From: Devosia epidermidihirudinis
GTDB lineage: Bacteria; Pseudomonadota; Alphaproteobacteria; Rhizobiales; Devosiaceae
DNA: 64,000 nt
Assembly: GCF_000971295.1 (NCBI RefSeq)
Contig: NZ_LANJ01000046.1
Span: forward strand, 62,001 to 126,000
Direction of reading: 5' to 3'
The translations under genes and the position numbers were made by a program. Below are positions 16,654-24,575 of the stretch, piece after piece (position 1 is the first letter of the stretch; each line of letters starts with the position of its first letter). A model generated the notes under the pieces. The model did no database searches, was not told where the DNA came from, and was given only the letters and a program-made list of their open reading frames with translations.

Positions 16654-17046
16654 ATGGCCTATGACGACAACCGCGTTGGCGAAAGTAACGTCAAGGAAAC
16701 CCACGACCTCATCGCGTCCGACAAGGTCGAAGGCACTAAGGTCTACGATCCTCGTGGCGAGCACATTGGCTCGATTGCCCGTATTCTGCTGGAAAAGCGC
16801 ACCGGTAAGGTGTCTTACGCCGTGCTTGGCTTTGGTGGCTTTCTGGGCATGGGCACGGATCACTATCCGCTGCCATGGTCCAAGCTCACCTATGACCAGT
16901 CCCTCGGCGGCTACCGCGTCGATGTGACCAAGGAGCAGCTCGAAGGCGCTCCGAAATATGATTTCGATGACGATGAGGAATACTGGACGGCCGACAATGG
17001 TCGACGCCTCTATGATTACTATGGTGTGGCGCCGTACTGGCTCTAA
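16654..17046 (+). CDS. PRC-barrel domain protein
   Basis: A 130-residue soluble protein. Residues 17-95 form a PRC barrel (LIASDKVEGTKVYDPRGEHIGSI, then GFLGMGTDHYPLPWSKL), and the tail is acidic and aromatic (DFDDDEEYWTADNGRRLYDYYG). The family is abundant in soil alphaproteobacteria and linked to stress tolerance; its biochemical role is unknown. ATG 16654 has AGAGGAG upstream. An EcfG-type promoter and a strong terminator bracket it as a single-gene unit. Confidence 0.88.
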   Translation: MAYDDNRVGESNVKETHDLIASDKVEGTKVYDPRGEHIGSIARILLEKRTGKVSYAVLGFGGFLGMGTDHYPLPWSKLTYDQSLGGYRVDVTKEQLEGAPKYDFDDDEEYWTADNGRRLYDYYGVAPYWL

Positions 17047-17081
17047 CGCCCCCCAAATTTTCAGCACCAAATTATATTGCG

Positions 17082-17112
17082 GCCGGCACTCTCACGAGTG
17101 TCGGCTTTTTTT
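17082..17112 (+). terminator. Rho-independent terminator of the PRC-barrel gene
   Basis: A 10-bp stem GCCGGCACTC / GAGTGTCGGC (one G-T pair) with loop TCAC, followed by TTTTTTT. Confidence 0.85.
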
Positions 17113-17114
17113 AT

Positions 17115-17327
17115 TCAGTCCTTCGGCGCAAACGTGTCCTGCAGCCAGGCCACGAGCGCAGCTCGCTCCGCGATAGCTTCCGGAAACGCCACGCCCGCCA
17201 GCGCAAACCCATGTCGGCTCAGCCCGGCCCGCAGCGCCAGCTCCCTGTTCTGCGGATTGACCACAGCCAGCGTCCGCTCCGCCAACTCGATCGCCAATGT
17301 CCGGCTCATCCGTTTCGCCACGTTCAA
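17115..17327 (-). CDS. Small hypothetical protein
   Basis: A 70-residue frame (or 64 from an internal ATG giving MSRTLAIELAERTLAV). It has plausible composition, with alternating hydrophobic and charged helices and no membrane segment, and ends three bases before the PRC-barrel terminator. I do not recognise it. No clear ribosome-binding site decides the start. It could be a real small gene or a chance frame. Confidence 0.35.
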   Translation of the reverse strand: MNVAKRMSRTLAIELAERTLAVVNPQNRELALRAGLSRHGFALAGVAFPEAIAERAALVAWLQDTFAPKD

Positions 17328-17820
17328 ACTCCATCAGGGTGAGAGTCACGCCTCGGCACGCAATCAGCATGGCCGGACTAGCGGGTCAATTGTGCCATTT
17401 GCGCAACCCGGCATCTCACTATGGGGCTAAGGCGCCAATGGTGCGCGTAGCGCGCCGCGGTTCTCAGTCCTGCCTTTAGAAGACCGCGAGATATGTCCGG
17501 CGGGAATCATGCGGGTGCCCTAGTAATCTATCGATGTGTGTTGCCACTAGAGCGTCAGAATATTGGGCATCGCGAGTTGAATTCGCGGTGCTCGAAGTAA
17601 CCGGCGACAGTGCATCTTTGGTGTCCTCCTGATGTCGGTTTCACATCAAAACTGGAGTGGAACACGAAGGTTTTTTGGTCGTGGTCTCATTCTTGCTTTG
17701 TCCGACATTGCAACCTGATTTTGAGGGTGGTTTGGGAGATTTATTGTCGCAGCGCCACTGGACCGCATTGCCATTCCAAGGAATGCTGAGATTTCAAACT
17801 AAATTTCTATGGAGGACGCA
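17328..17820. other. Intergenic region upstream of the amine oxidase operon
   Basis: About 490 bases without a gene I can support. Frames here are short and cross the start of the next gene in the wrong frame. The stretch from 17500 on is AT-richer than its surroundings and should hold the operon promoter, but I find no convincing -35/-10 pair or known operator. Confidence 0.5.
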
Positions 17821-19419
17821 GTGGACGTCGAAGAAAACAAGAGCCCAACCAGGAGAGAGTTCCTCTCGATGGTCGGCGCTTTCGGCGGTGCAGCGGTCAT
17901 GTATCAGGCAATGGGTATGATGGGCCTGGCGCAAGCCTCCCCATATTCCGGCCCGATCAAGCTTGGTCAAGCGCCAGCTGGTGCCAAGGTTCTGGTGCTC
18001 GGCGCTGGTATCGCGGGCATGGTTGCCGCGATGGAGCTTCGTGACGCTGGTTATGAAGTCGAAGTCATCGAGTATCGTGGTGTTGCAGGCGGCCGTTGCT
18101 GGACGCTGCGCTCGGGCGATACCTACGAAGAACTCGGCGGGGCCGTGCAGAAGGTTGATTTTGCCGAAGGCAACTACTTCAACCCAGGCCCATGGCGCGT
18201 TCCCTACAACCACTACGGCATTATCGACTATTGCCGTCGCCTGGATGTCGAGCTCGAAGCGCTCATCCAGATCAACAACATGGCCTATGTCCACTCGACC
18301 AAGGCGTTCGACGGCAAGCCAGTGCGCTACCGCGAAATCAATACCGATTTCCGCGGTCACATTTCTGACCTGCTCTCCAAGGTGACCAATCAGGGCGCGC
18401 TGGACGAGATCCTGTCGGAAGAAGACAAGACCAGCCTCCTGGCCGGCCTGCGCACCTTTGGTGCCCTGAACGCTGACAACGAATACGTGTCGGGCAACAA
18501 CGCAAGCGGCCGTCGTGGCTACGAGCGTGCACCTGGCGGCGGCGTCGATGGCGCACCGATTGCCAATGAAGTGATGGATCTGTCCACACTGCTCAGCTCG
18601 GGCCTGTGGAGCCGTCTTGCAACCAGCGAGACCCTCAATAGCTCCATGCCGATCTTCCAGCCCAAGGGTGGCATGGACATGATCGCGCGCGCCATGGCTG
18701 CCAACCTCGGCGACCTCGTCAAGTACGAAAAGAAGGTCACCAAGATCAGCCAGAGCGAAGATGGCGTCGAAGTCATCTATCAGGACATGGCCAATGGCGA
18801 TGCGGAAGTCACCACGACCGCTGACTATTGCGTCTGCACGATCCCGTTCTCGATCCTGAGCCAGATCGACCACGACTTCGCGCGTCCGCTGACCAATGTC
18901 ATCTCGTCGATGTCGTACAACTCCTCGATCAAGGTTGGCCTCGAGTTCAACCGTCGTTTCTGGGAAGAAGACGAGCACATCTTCGGTGGCACGACCTATA
19001 CCGACCTGCCGATCTCGCAGATCTCGTACCCTTCGAACGACTATCTGTCCAAGAAGCCAGGCGTGCTGCTCGGTTGCTACTCGTGGGGCGCAACGGCCTA
19101 CCAGTTCTCCTCGATGGAGCCAGCAGAGCGCATCAGCCGTTCGCTCGACTTCGGCAGCCAGATCCACCCGCAGATGAAGCAGGAATTCAAGTCCGGCGTC
19201 GCTGTGGCTTGGCATCGTGTTCCATGGACCCTGGGTTGCTACGGCGCATGGCAGGACAAGGAAGCGCAGTATCAGGATGGCGTGGCAATGGATCGCCGCA
19301 TCGTCTGTGCTGGCGAGCACCTGTCCTATCTGCCAGCCTGGATGGAAGGCGCACTCCTGTCGTCGCTCGACGCCATCTCGCGTCTGCACGAAACCGCAAC
19401 TAACGCAGCAGGAAAGTAA
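17821..19419 (+). CDS. Exported flavin-dependent amine oxidase/dehydrogenase
   Basis: A 532-residue flavoprotein with a twin-arginine signal (PTRREFLSMVGAFGG, residues about 9-23), so it is folded with FAD and exported to the periplasm. The FAD motif is VLGAGIAGMVAAMEL near residue 60, followed by GRCWTLR and the C-terminal GEHLSYLPAWMEGALLSS that closes the flavin site. The family oxidises primary or secondary amines to imines; bacterial relatives include nicotine and L-amino-acid oxidoreductases. The next genes encode an exported cytochrome c and an exported RidA, so electrons probably go to cytochrome c rather than oxygen. GTG 17821 is chosen because GGAGG lies five bases upstream; an ATG at 17809 lacks a site and overlaps that Shine-Dalgarno. 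The amine substrate is unknown. Confidence 0.85.
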   Translation: MDVEENKSPTRREFLSMVGAFGGAAVMYQAMGMMGLAQASPYSGPIKLGQAPAGAKVLVLGAGIAGMVAAMELRDAGYEVEVIEYRGVAGGRCWTLRSGDTYEELGGAVQKVDFAEGNYFNPGPWRVPYNHYGIIDYCRRLDVELEALIQINNMAYVHSTKAFDGKPVRYREINTDFRGHISDLLSKVTNQGALDEILSEEDKTSLLAGLRTFGALNADNEYVSGNNASGRRGYERAPGGGVDGAPIANEVMDLSTLLSSGLWSRLATSETLNSSMPIFQPKGGMDMIARAMAANLGDLVKYEKKVTKISQSEDGVEVIYQDMANGDAEVTTTADYCVCTIPFSILSQIDHDFARPLTNVISSMSYNSSIKVGLEFNRRFWEEDEHIFGGTTYTDLPISQISYPSNDYLSKKPGVLLGCYSWGATAYQFSSMEPAERISRSLDFGSQIHPQMKQEFKSGVAVAWHRVPWTLGCYGAWQDKEAQYQDGVAMDRRIVCAGEHLSYLPAWMEGALLSSLDAISRLHETATNAAGK

Positions 19420-19424
19420 GACCC

Positions 19425-19838
19425 ATGCGTGTTTTCACATCACTCATCGTCTCTGCTTGCCTGCTGACCGGTGCGGCATTCGCCCAGGACGCAGCTCCAA
19501 AGGTCGACGACAGCACCGCTTGGTTCGGTAGCTCGTCGGTCCTGACCCAGCAGACTGGCGAAGGCATCTACAAGGCCGTTTGCGCCAGCTGCCACATGCC
19601 CAAGGGCGAAGGCGCTGTCGGTGCAGGGAAGTACCCAGCGCTGGCTGGCAACGAAACCCTCGAGTTCCCGGAATACCCGATCTACATGGTCACCATGGGT
19701 GGCGGCGCCATGCCGGCGCTCGGCACCGTGCTGAACGATGACCAGATTGCTGCAGTCGTGAACTACATCCGCACGAGCTTCGGCAACACCTACAACGAAG
19801 ATCCGGCAACCCCGGAAATGGTCGCCGAAACCCGGTGA
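19425..19838 (+). CDS. Exported class I cytochrome c
   Basis: A 137-residue periplasmic protein with a signal peptide (cleavage after AFA, about residue 21), one heme c site (CASCH near residue 54) and the axial Met in GGGAMPALG near residue 98. It follows the amine oxidase by five bases with AGGAAAG as its ribosome-binding site, so the two are co-translated. The expected role is to take electrons from the reduced flavin and pass them to the respiratory chain, as CycN does for the nicotine dehydrogenase NicA2. A terminator follows directly. Confidence 0.88.
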   Translation: MRVFTSLIVSACLLTGAAFAQDAAPKVDDSTAWFGSSSVLTQQTGEGIYKAVCASCHMPKGEGAVGAGKYPALAGNETLEFPEYPIYMVTMGGGAMPALGTVLNDDQIAAVVNYIRTSFGNTYNEDPATPEMVAETR

Positions 19839-19848
19839 TCTGACCTTG

Positions 19849-19881
19849 CCCGGCGCGTCCACTCGACGCGCCGGGTTTTTT
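19849..19881 (+). terminator. Terminator between cytochrome c and ridA
   Basis: A perfect 11-bp stem CCCGGCGCGTC / GACGCGCCGGG with loop CACTC, then TTTTTT. The ridA ATG is only 26 bases farther on, leaving no room for a separate promoter after it, so ridA likely depends on read-through or on a promoter inside the cytochrome gene. Confidence 0.88.
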
Positions 19882-19906
19882 ACACTCGCAACTAGCAGGA
19901 GACCCG

Positions 19907-20389
19907 ATGAAGAAAATTGTACTGGCAGCAGGACTGATCCTGGCAATGGCAAGCAGCGCCAGCGCCGAAGTCATTCGCCACACAACACCAGGCTCGAACT
20001 TTCCAATCCTGCGCGCAGTAGAGATCCCGCCTGAAGCAACGCTCGTCTATCTCAGCGGCGTGGTTCCCGGCGTTACCAACCAAGATGCCGCTCAGGGCTC
20101 CCCAGAGTCGTTCGGCGATACCAAGGCTCAGACGGTTTCCGTTCTCGAACGCATCACGGCCAACCTCGAAGCCCTCGACCTCACCATGGGTGATGTCGTC
20201 AAGATGCAGGTCTATCTCGTTGCAGACAGCAGCGGCAGCATGGACTTTGCCGGTTTCATGGAAGGCTACACCCAGTTCTTCGCCACCGAAGAACAGCCCA
20301 ATTTCCCAACCCGTTCGGTGTTCCAGGTCGCTGGCCTGGCCAACCCGAACTGGCTGGTCGAGATCGAAGTCGTCGCCGTCCGCGACTGA
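19907..20389 (+). CDS. Exported RidA-family protein
   Basis: A 160-residue RidA/YjgF-fold protein with an N-terminal signal peptide (MKKIVLAAGLILAMASSASA), unusual because most RidA proteins are cytoplasmic. The body has the family strands and motifs (LVYLSGVVPG, DTKAQTVSVLERITANLEAL, DVVKMQVYLV, PTRSVFQVAGL). The canonical deaminase Arg near the C-terminus is not obvious: the family's R-x-x-V region reads FPTRSVF, so activity is plausible but not assured. RidA enzymes hydrolyse reactive imines/enamines, which is what the upstream amine oxidase should make. AGGAG lies just upstream of the ATG. Confidence 0.82.
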   Translation: MKKIVLAAGLILAMASSASAEVIRHTTPGSNFPILRAVEIPPEATLVYLSGVVPGVTNQDAAQGSPESFGDTKAQTVSVLERITANLEALDLTMGDVVKMQVYLVADSSGSMDFAGFMEGYTQFFATEEQPNFPTRSVFQVAGLANPNWLVEIEVVAVRD

Positions 20390-20397
20390 CGCCCTTC

Positions 20398-20426
20398 CAT
20401 ACGGCCCGGTACGCCCGGGCCGTATG
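20398..20426 (+). terminator. Hairpin after ridA
   Basis: A perfect 12-bp stem CATACGGCCCGG / CCGGGCCGTATG with a five-base loop (TACGC), nine bases after the stop. The following ACTTTGC is a weak U-tract. Confidence 0.65.
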
Positions 20427-20780
20427 ACTTTGCGGCTAGGCCTCAAGCAAGAGAGCCCGCCATCCGACCCGCAGGCCTCTAAGGCTGCGGATAGACGCCC
20501 AGCGCTGCCGCGGGCGCGTCCTCAAAAAGTGCCACGAATCGAATCTTGTAACTTCAGCTGCTCCACAGCGATGTGCGGCGGCGGGACGCTCAAAATGCGC
20601 GCCGCCTCCACGATCAGGAGTGCGGCCCTATCGGCTGTGCTGAGGCGGGAGACGCACCCTCGGTGCCTGCACCAGCGCGCCAAGAATCACGGTGGGTCCG
20701 AACCGGATGTCACATGTAGTGGCGCCCGCGCGGATCTATCGTCGCGAAACAGCATTATTTAATGATTTGAAGGCGTTGTC
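20427..20780. other. Gene-poor stretch beside tRNA-Thr
   Basis: About 350 bases with no gene I can support. On the minus strand a short frame around 20530-20690 (ADRAALLIVEAARIL, ending IRGTF) looks protein-like but has no start and is not recognised; it could be a decayed gene. The stretch lies on the 3' side of tRNA-Thr, where integrated elements often sit, but there is no integrase and no repeat of the tRNA end. Confidence 0.4.
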
Positions 20781-20855
20781 TGGTGCTGCCGGACAGGATT
20801 GAACTGTCGGCCTCCCCCTTACCAAGGGGGTGCTCTACCACTGAGCTACGGCAGC
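20781..20855 (-). tRNA. tRNA-Thr (anticodon GGT)
   Basis: Read on the minus strand, a complete cloverleaf. Acceptor stem GCTGCCG pairs with CGGCAGC, followed by discriminator A and encoded CCA. The D-arm is AGCTCAGTGGTAGAGC, the anticodon stem CCCCC/GGGGG carries loop TTGGTAA, and the T-loop is GTTCAATC. The anticodon GGT reads threonine ACC/ACU codons. Confidence 0.95.
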
Positions 20856-20989
20856 ATCTGGCGCTGATCTGTGTGATCGGCGGCGACGACGGCTCCTTTG
20901 CCATAGCCATTATCTCGACGCAAGACCCAAAAACGCCTATTACCGCTTCGAGCAACCGCGATTCACTTTGTACCCAATTTAGTTCACCG

Positions 20990-21154
20990 ATGAGCAAAAC
21001 AGATCAAGCTGCCCAACGTGAGCAAAGATTGGCCGCAAAGCTTCGCGAGAACCTCAAGCGTCGCAAGGGACAGGCCAAGGCGCGCTCCGATTCGGAGCGC
21101 CAGGCGCCAGACCCCCAAACGACCCCCGAAACGGTGCCGGTCAAGAAACCGTAA
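20990..21154 (+). CDS. Small conserved basic protein upstream of murA
   Basis: A 54-residue, highly charged protein (KLRENLKRRKGQAKARS, then a Pro/Thr tail) of a type that I recall upstream of murA in many Hyphomicrobiales. The function is unknown. ATG 20990 gives the short basic form. It could share a transcript with murA, 131 bases on. Confidence 0.6.
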   Translation: MSKTDQAAQREQRLAAKLRENLKRRKGQAKARSDSERQAPDPQTTPETVPVKKP

Positions 21155-21285
21155 ACCATTTTCGGGCGACTATTAAATTCTTCAACGCTGAGTGCGGCGA
21201 GTCTGGCTTACGTGGCAACTAGGACTTGGCCTACCTCCATCCCCAGGTAGATAGGGCGCTTGCGCCCGCCATATAGGAATAGACA

Positions 21286-22578
21286 ATGGACCGCATCCGT
21301 TTGATCGGTGGCAACGAACTCAATGGCGAAATCCCAATTTCGGGCGCCAAGAACGCTGCTCTGCCGCTCATGATCGCTTCGCTGCTGAGCGATGAGCCTC
21401 TGGTGCTGCAGAATGTGCCGCGCCTGGCCGACGTCAAACAGCTGGAACGAATCCTCGAGAATCATGGCGTCGACATCGCCGTGCACGGTCGTCGCCGTGG
21501 CGAACTCGATGTCGTCGGCCAGCGCATGACCTTCCATGCTGCCGATATCGTCGATACGACGGCCCCCTATGAACTCGTCTCCAAGATGCGCGCCAGCTTC
21601 TGGGTGATTGGCCCGTTGCTGGCCCGCTGCCACGAAGCCCGCGTCTCGCTGCCTGGTGGCTGCGCCATCGGCACCCGTCCGGTTGACCTATTCCTGTTCG
21701 GCCTCAAGGCGCTCGGCGCCGAGATCGACATTGATGATGGCTATGTGGTCGCCAAGGCGCCCAAGGGCGGCCTCGTTGGCGCCCATATCGTCTTCCCCAA
21801 GGTGTCGGTTGGTGCAACCCACACCCTGCTGATGGCTGCGACGCTCGCCAGGGGCACGACCATCATCGAAAATGCGGCGCAGGAACCAGAGATCACCAAT
21901 GTGGCCGAGTGCCTTGTCGCCATGGGCGCCAAGATTTCGGGCATTGGCACGCGCACGCTGACCATCGAAGGCGTCGACAAGCTGCATGGTGCCACGGTCG
22001 ACGTGATTCCAGACCGCATCGAAACCGGCACCTTCGCTATGGCGACAGCCATGACCGGCGGTAACGTGCTGCTCAAGGGCGCGCGCCCGGAGCATCTGCA
22101 GTCGGCGCTGGATATTCTGACCCAGACCGGTGTCGAGCTGACCGTTGAGCCAGAAGGCCTGCGCGTTTACCGCAATGGCAATGGCATTCAGCCGGTCAAT
22201 ATTGAAACCGATCCGTTCCCCGGCTTCCCCACCGATCTGCAGGCCCAGTTCATGGCTCTCATGACCATGTCCTCGGGCACCTCGCACATTCGCGAAACCA
22301 TCTTCGAGAACCGCTACATGCATGTGGCCGAACTGGCCCGCTTTGGCGCCGACATCACGGTCGATGGCCAGCTAGCGACCGTCCATGGCAAGCCCCAGCT
22401 TAAGGGCGCACAGGTCATGGCAACCGATCTGCGCGCTTCGGTGTCGCTGGTCATTGCCGGTCTGGCCGCCAAGGGCGAAACCATCGTCAACCGCATCTAT
22501 CACCTTGATCGCGGTTTTGAGGGGCTGGAAGAAAAGCTCAGCCGCTGCGGCGCGGAGATCGAGCGCCTCGCTGGCTAG
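21286..22578 (+). CDS. murA: UDP-N-acetylglucosamine 1-carboxyvinyltransferase
   Basis: A 430-residue enzyme for the first committed step of peptidoglycan synthesis, transfer of enolpyruvate from PEP to UDP-GlcNAc. The N-terminal [19 protein letters not shown] carries the family lysine-asparagine motif, and the active-site cysteine is C126 in [11 protein letters not shown] (a Cys-type, fosfomycin-sensitive active site rather than the Asp type). [12 protein letters not shown] and the C-terminal [10 protein letters not shown] are present. Length is standard. It opens the conserved block with DUF2948, hisD, UPF0262, infA, maf and yacG, although a repeat-derived terminator separates it from DUF2948. 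Confidence 0.97.
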   Translation: MDRIRLIGGNELNGEIPISGAKNAALPLMIASLLSDEPLVLQNVPRLADVKQLERILENHGVDIAVHGRRRGELDVVGQRMTFHAADIVDTTAPYELVSKMRASFWVIGPLLARCHEARVSLPGGCAIGTRPVDLFLFGLKALGAEIDIDDGYVVAKAPKGGLVGAHIVFPKVSVGATHTLLMAATLARGTTIIENAAQEPEITNVAECLVAMGAKISGIGTRTLTIEGVDKLHGATVDVIPDRIETGTFAMATAMTGGNVLLKGARPEHLQSALDILTQTGVELTVEPEGLRVYRNGNGIQPVNIETDPFPGFPTDLQAQFMALMTMSSGTSHIRETIFENRYMHVAELARFGADITVDGQLATVHGKPQLKGAQVMATDLRASVSLVIAGLAAKGETIVNRIYHLDRGFEGLEEKLSRCGAEIERLAG

Positions 22579-22612
22579 TCGGAACTTCGGCTTCTGATTC
22601 TTAAGCACACAT

Positions 22613-22692
22613 CGTCACCCTCGGGCTCGACCCGAGGGTGTTTTTTTGTCGAGCGGTCAGAGAAAATCCTCGGGTCAGGCCCGAGGGTGACG
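22613..22692. repeat. Dispersed paired-palindrome repeat, copy 2 (murA terminator)
   Basis: Left unit at 22613-22638 and right unit at 22668-22692 are inverted copies. The left unit folds as CCCTCGGG (22618-22625), loop CTCGA, CCCGAGGG (22631-22638) and is followed by TGTTTTTTT, so it makes a good rho-independent terminator for murA. Its sequence matches copy 1 at 7565-7642 over more than 20 bases. Confidence 0.85.
22618..22647 (+). terminator. Rho-independent terminator of murA
   Basis: Eight-base-pair stem CCCTCGGG / CCCGAGGG with a five-base loop and seven Ts (22641-22647), 40 bases after murA. It is formed by the left half of repeat copy 2. Confidence 0.8.
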
Positions 22693-22842
22693 AGCGGTGG
22701 GCCTGGAGACTCTGCGGCAGGCGTCCCAACCGCAACGCGCTCTTTTCAATGCGCCCGCATTGCCCCCGCGTCATCAAACTTGTAGATCGAACAGGGCGTG
22801 ACCAGATATGCTCGTCTCCACGCCAAGAGGGCTGTTTGAACC

Positions 22843-23274
22843 ATGACCGATCTCAAGCTCATCGCGCTTGATGCCGAAGATTTGGATGTGCTGTCTGCCC
22901 ATGTGCAGGATGCCGTCGTCCGCGTCGCCGATATGGGCTATGCCCGCGCCGATCGTCGCTTTGCGCTCCTGATGAACCGCTATGATTGGGAAACAGCCAA
23001 GGGCCGCGACAAGGGCCTGCGCAAGCGCGCTGCGCTGCACTTTGATGCCGTGCAGTCGGTCGTCACCAACGGTTTTGATCCGGCGTCCCCGGAAGGCGTG
23101 CTCAACCTTTTGGCGCTGACCTTTCATCCCGTCGATGGGCCTGCGGGCATCATCGAGCTTAGTTTTGCCGGCGGCGGCACGGTGCGTCTGGGCGTTGAAT
23201 GCCTCGAAGCCCGCCTTGCCGATCTCGGCGCCGCCTGGGCCGCATCGGCCAAGCCTGCCCACGTCCTCGACTAG
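22843..23274 (+). CDS. DUF2948 family protein
   Basis: A 143-residue soluble protein of unknown function, recognised by MTDLKLIALDAEDLDVLSAHVQDAV at its start and the C-terminal RLGVECLEARLADLG. It is conserved between murA and hisD in Hyphomicrobiales. It precedes hisD by eight bases, so the two are probably one operon. No catalytic motif is visible. Confidence 0.85.
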   Translation: MTDLKLIALDAEDLDVLSAHVQDAVVRVADMGYARADRRFALLMNRYDWETAKGRDKGLRKRAALHFDAVQSVVTNGFDPASPEGVLNLLALTFHPVDGPAGIIELSFAGGGTVRLGVECLEARLADLGAAWAASAKPAHVLD

Positions 23275-23282
23275 GATTCTCC

Positions 23283-24575
23283 ATGCCCATTCGCCTCGAT
23301 AGCCAGGATGCCGATTTCCAGGATCGCTTTGCAGCGCTCCTCTCCGGCAAGCGCGAAAGTTCTCAGGATGTCAGTGACACCGTCGCTGCCATCATTTCCG
23401 ACATCCGCACCCGTGGCGACGACGCGCTGGTCGAGCTGACCAACAAATTTGACCGCACCCATTTCTCTGTTGCCGATCTGCGCATTTCGGAAGCCGAAAT
23501 CGAGAGCGCTGCCGCCCGTGTCACCGACGAAGTGCGCGAAGCGCTGCAATTCGCGCATGATCGTATCCGTTCGCACCACGAAAAGCAGAAGCCAGAGGAT
23601 CACGTTTATCAGGATAGCCTGGGCGTGACGCTCGGCTCCCGCTGGACGCCGGTCGACGCCGTGGGCATCTATGTGCCCGGTGGTCTCGCGTCCTACCCAT
23701 CGTCGGTGCTGATGAATGCCGTGCCGGCCAAGGTGGCCGGTGTCGAGCGCATCGCCATGGTCGTGCCGACGCCCGATGGCAAGATCAGCTCGTCCATCCT
23801 GCTGGCCGCCAAGATTGCCGGCGTCACCGAGATCTACCGTGTCGGCGGCGCACAGGCCATTGCTGCACTCGCCTATGGCACCGCCACCATTGCCAAGGTC
23901 GATAAGGTTGTCGGCCCCGGCAATGCCTTTGTCGCCGCAGCCAAGCGCCAGGTCTTCGGTCAGGTCGGCATCGACATGATCGCGGGTCCGTCCGAAGTCC
24001 TCGTCATCGCCGATGGCTCGGCCAACCCCGCCTGGGTTGCCGCCGATCTCATCGCGCAGGCCGAGCATGGGGGAGGGGCCCAGTCCATCCTCATCACCAC
24101 CGAAAAGGGTTTGGCTGACGCAGTGGAAGCTGATGTCGATCGCCAGCTCAACCTTTTGCCCAAGCAGGCCATTGCTCGCGAAGGCTGGGACGAGTTCGGC
24201 GCTGTCATCACCGTCGCCTCGCTGGATGAGGCCGTGGTGCTGGCCAACCGCATCGCTTCGGAACACGTTGAACTGGCGCTGGACAATCCGGATCTGATTC
24301 TGGGCGCCATCCGCCATGCCGGCGCGATCTTTATTGGCCACCACACGCCCGAAGCCATTGGCGACTATGTCGGCGGCTCCAACCACGTGTTGCCCACCGC
24401 CCGTTCGGCGCGCTTTGCCTCTGGCCTCGGCGTGCTCGATTTCATGAAGCGCACGTCGCTGCTGAGGTGCGATCCCTCATCGCTGTCGGCTCTGGCTGAA
24501 GCTGCCGTCGTCCTCTCAGAGGTCGAGGCGCTTGATGGTCATGGTCGCTCGATTTCAATCCGGCTCAACCGTTGA
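23283..24575 (+). CDS. hisD: Histidinol dehydrogenase
   Basis: A 430-residue zinc enzyme that oxidises L-histidinol to L-histidine in two NAD-dependent steps, the last of histidine synthesis. Motifs: YVPGGLASYPSSVLMN, VGPGNAFVAAAKR, DMIAGPSEVLV, the zinc and base residues in AEHGGGAQS and SEHVEL, and GAIFIGHHTPEAIGDY. ATG 23283 is eight bases after DUF2948, with a weak AGGA. The stop TGA lies within a TTGA that may start the next gene. Usual length. Confidence 0.96.
   Translation: MPIRLDSQDADFQDRFAALLSGKRESSQDVSDTVAAIISDIRTRGDDALVELTNKFDRTHFSVADLRISEAEIESAAARVTDEVREALQFAHDRIRSHHEKQKPEDHVYQDSLGVTLGSRWTPVDAVGIYVPGGLASYPSSVLMNAVPAKVAGVERIAMVVPTPDGKISSSILLAAKIAGVTEIYRVGGAQAIAALAYGTATIAKVDKVVGPGNAFVAAAKRQVFGQVGIDMIAGPSEVLVIADGSANPAWVAADLIAQAEHGGGAQSILITTEKGLADAVEADVDRQLNLLPKQAIAREGWDEFGAVITVASLDEAVVLANRIASEHVELALDNPDLILGAIRHAGAIFIGHHTPEAIGDYVGGSNHVLPTARSARFASGLGVLDFMKRTSLLRCDPSSLSALAEAAVVLSEVEALDGHGRSISIRLNR

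Noticed and set aside
17794..19389. A 531-codon frame antisense to the amine oxidase
   Set aside because: Shadow created by codon bias; the sense strand has clear FAD and TAT motifs.
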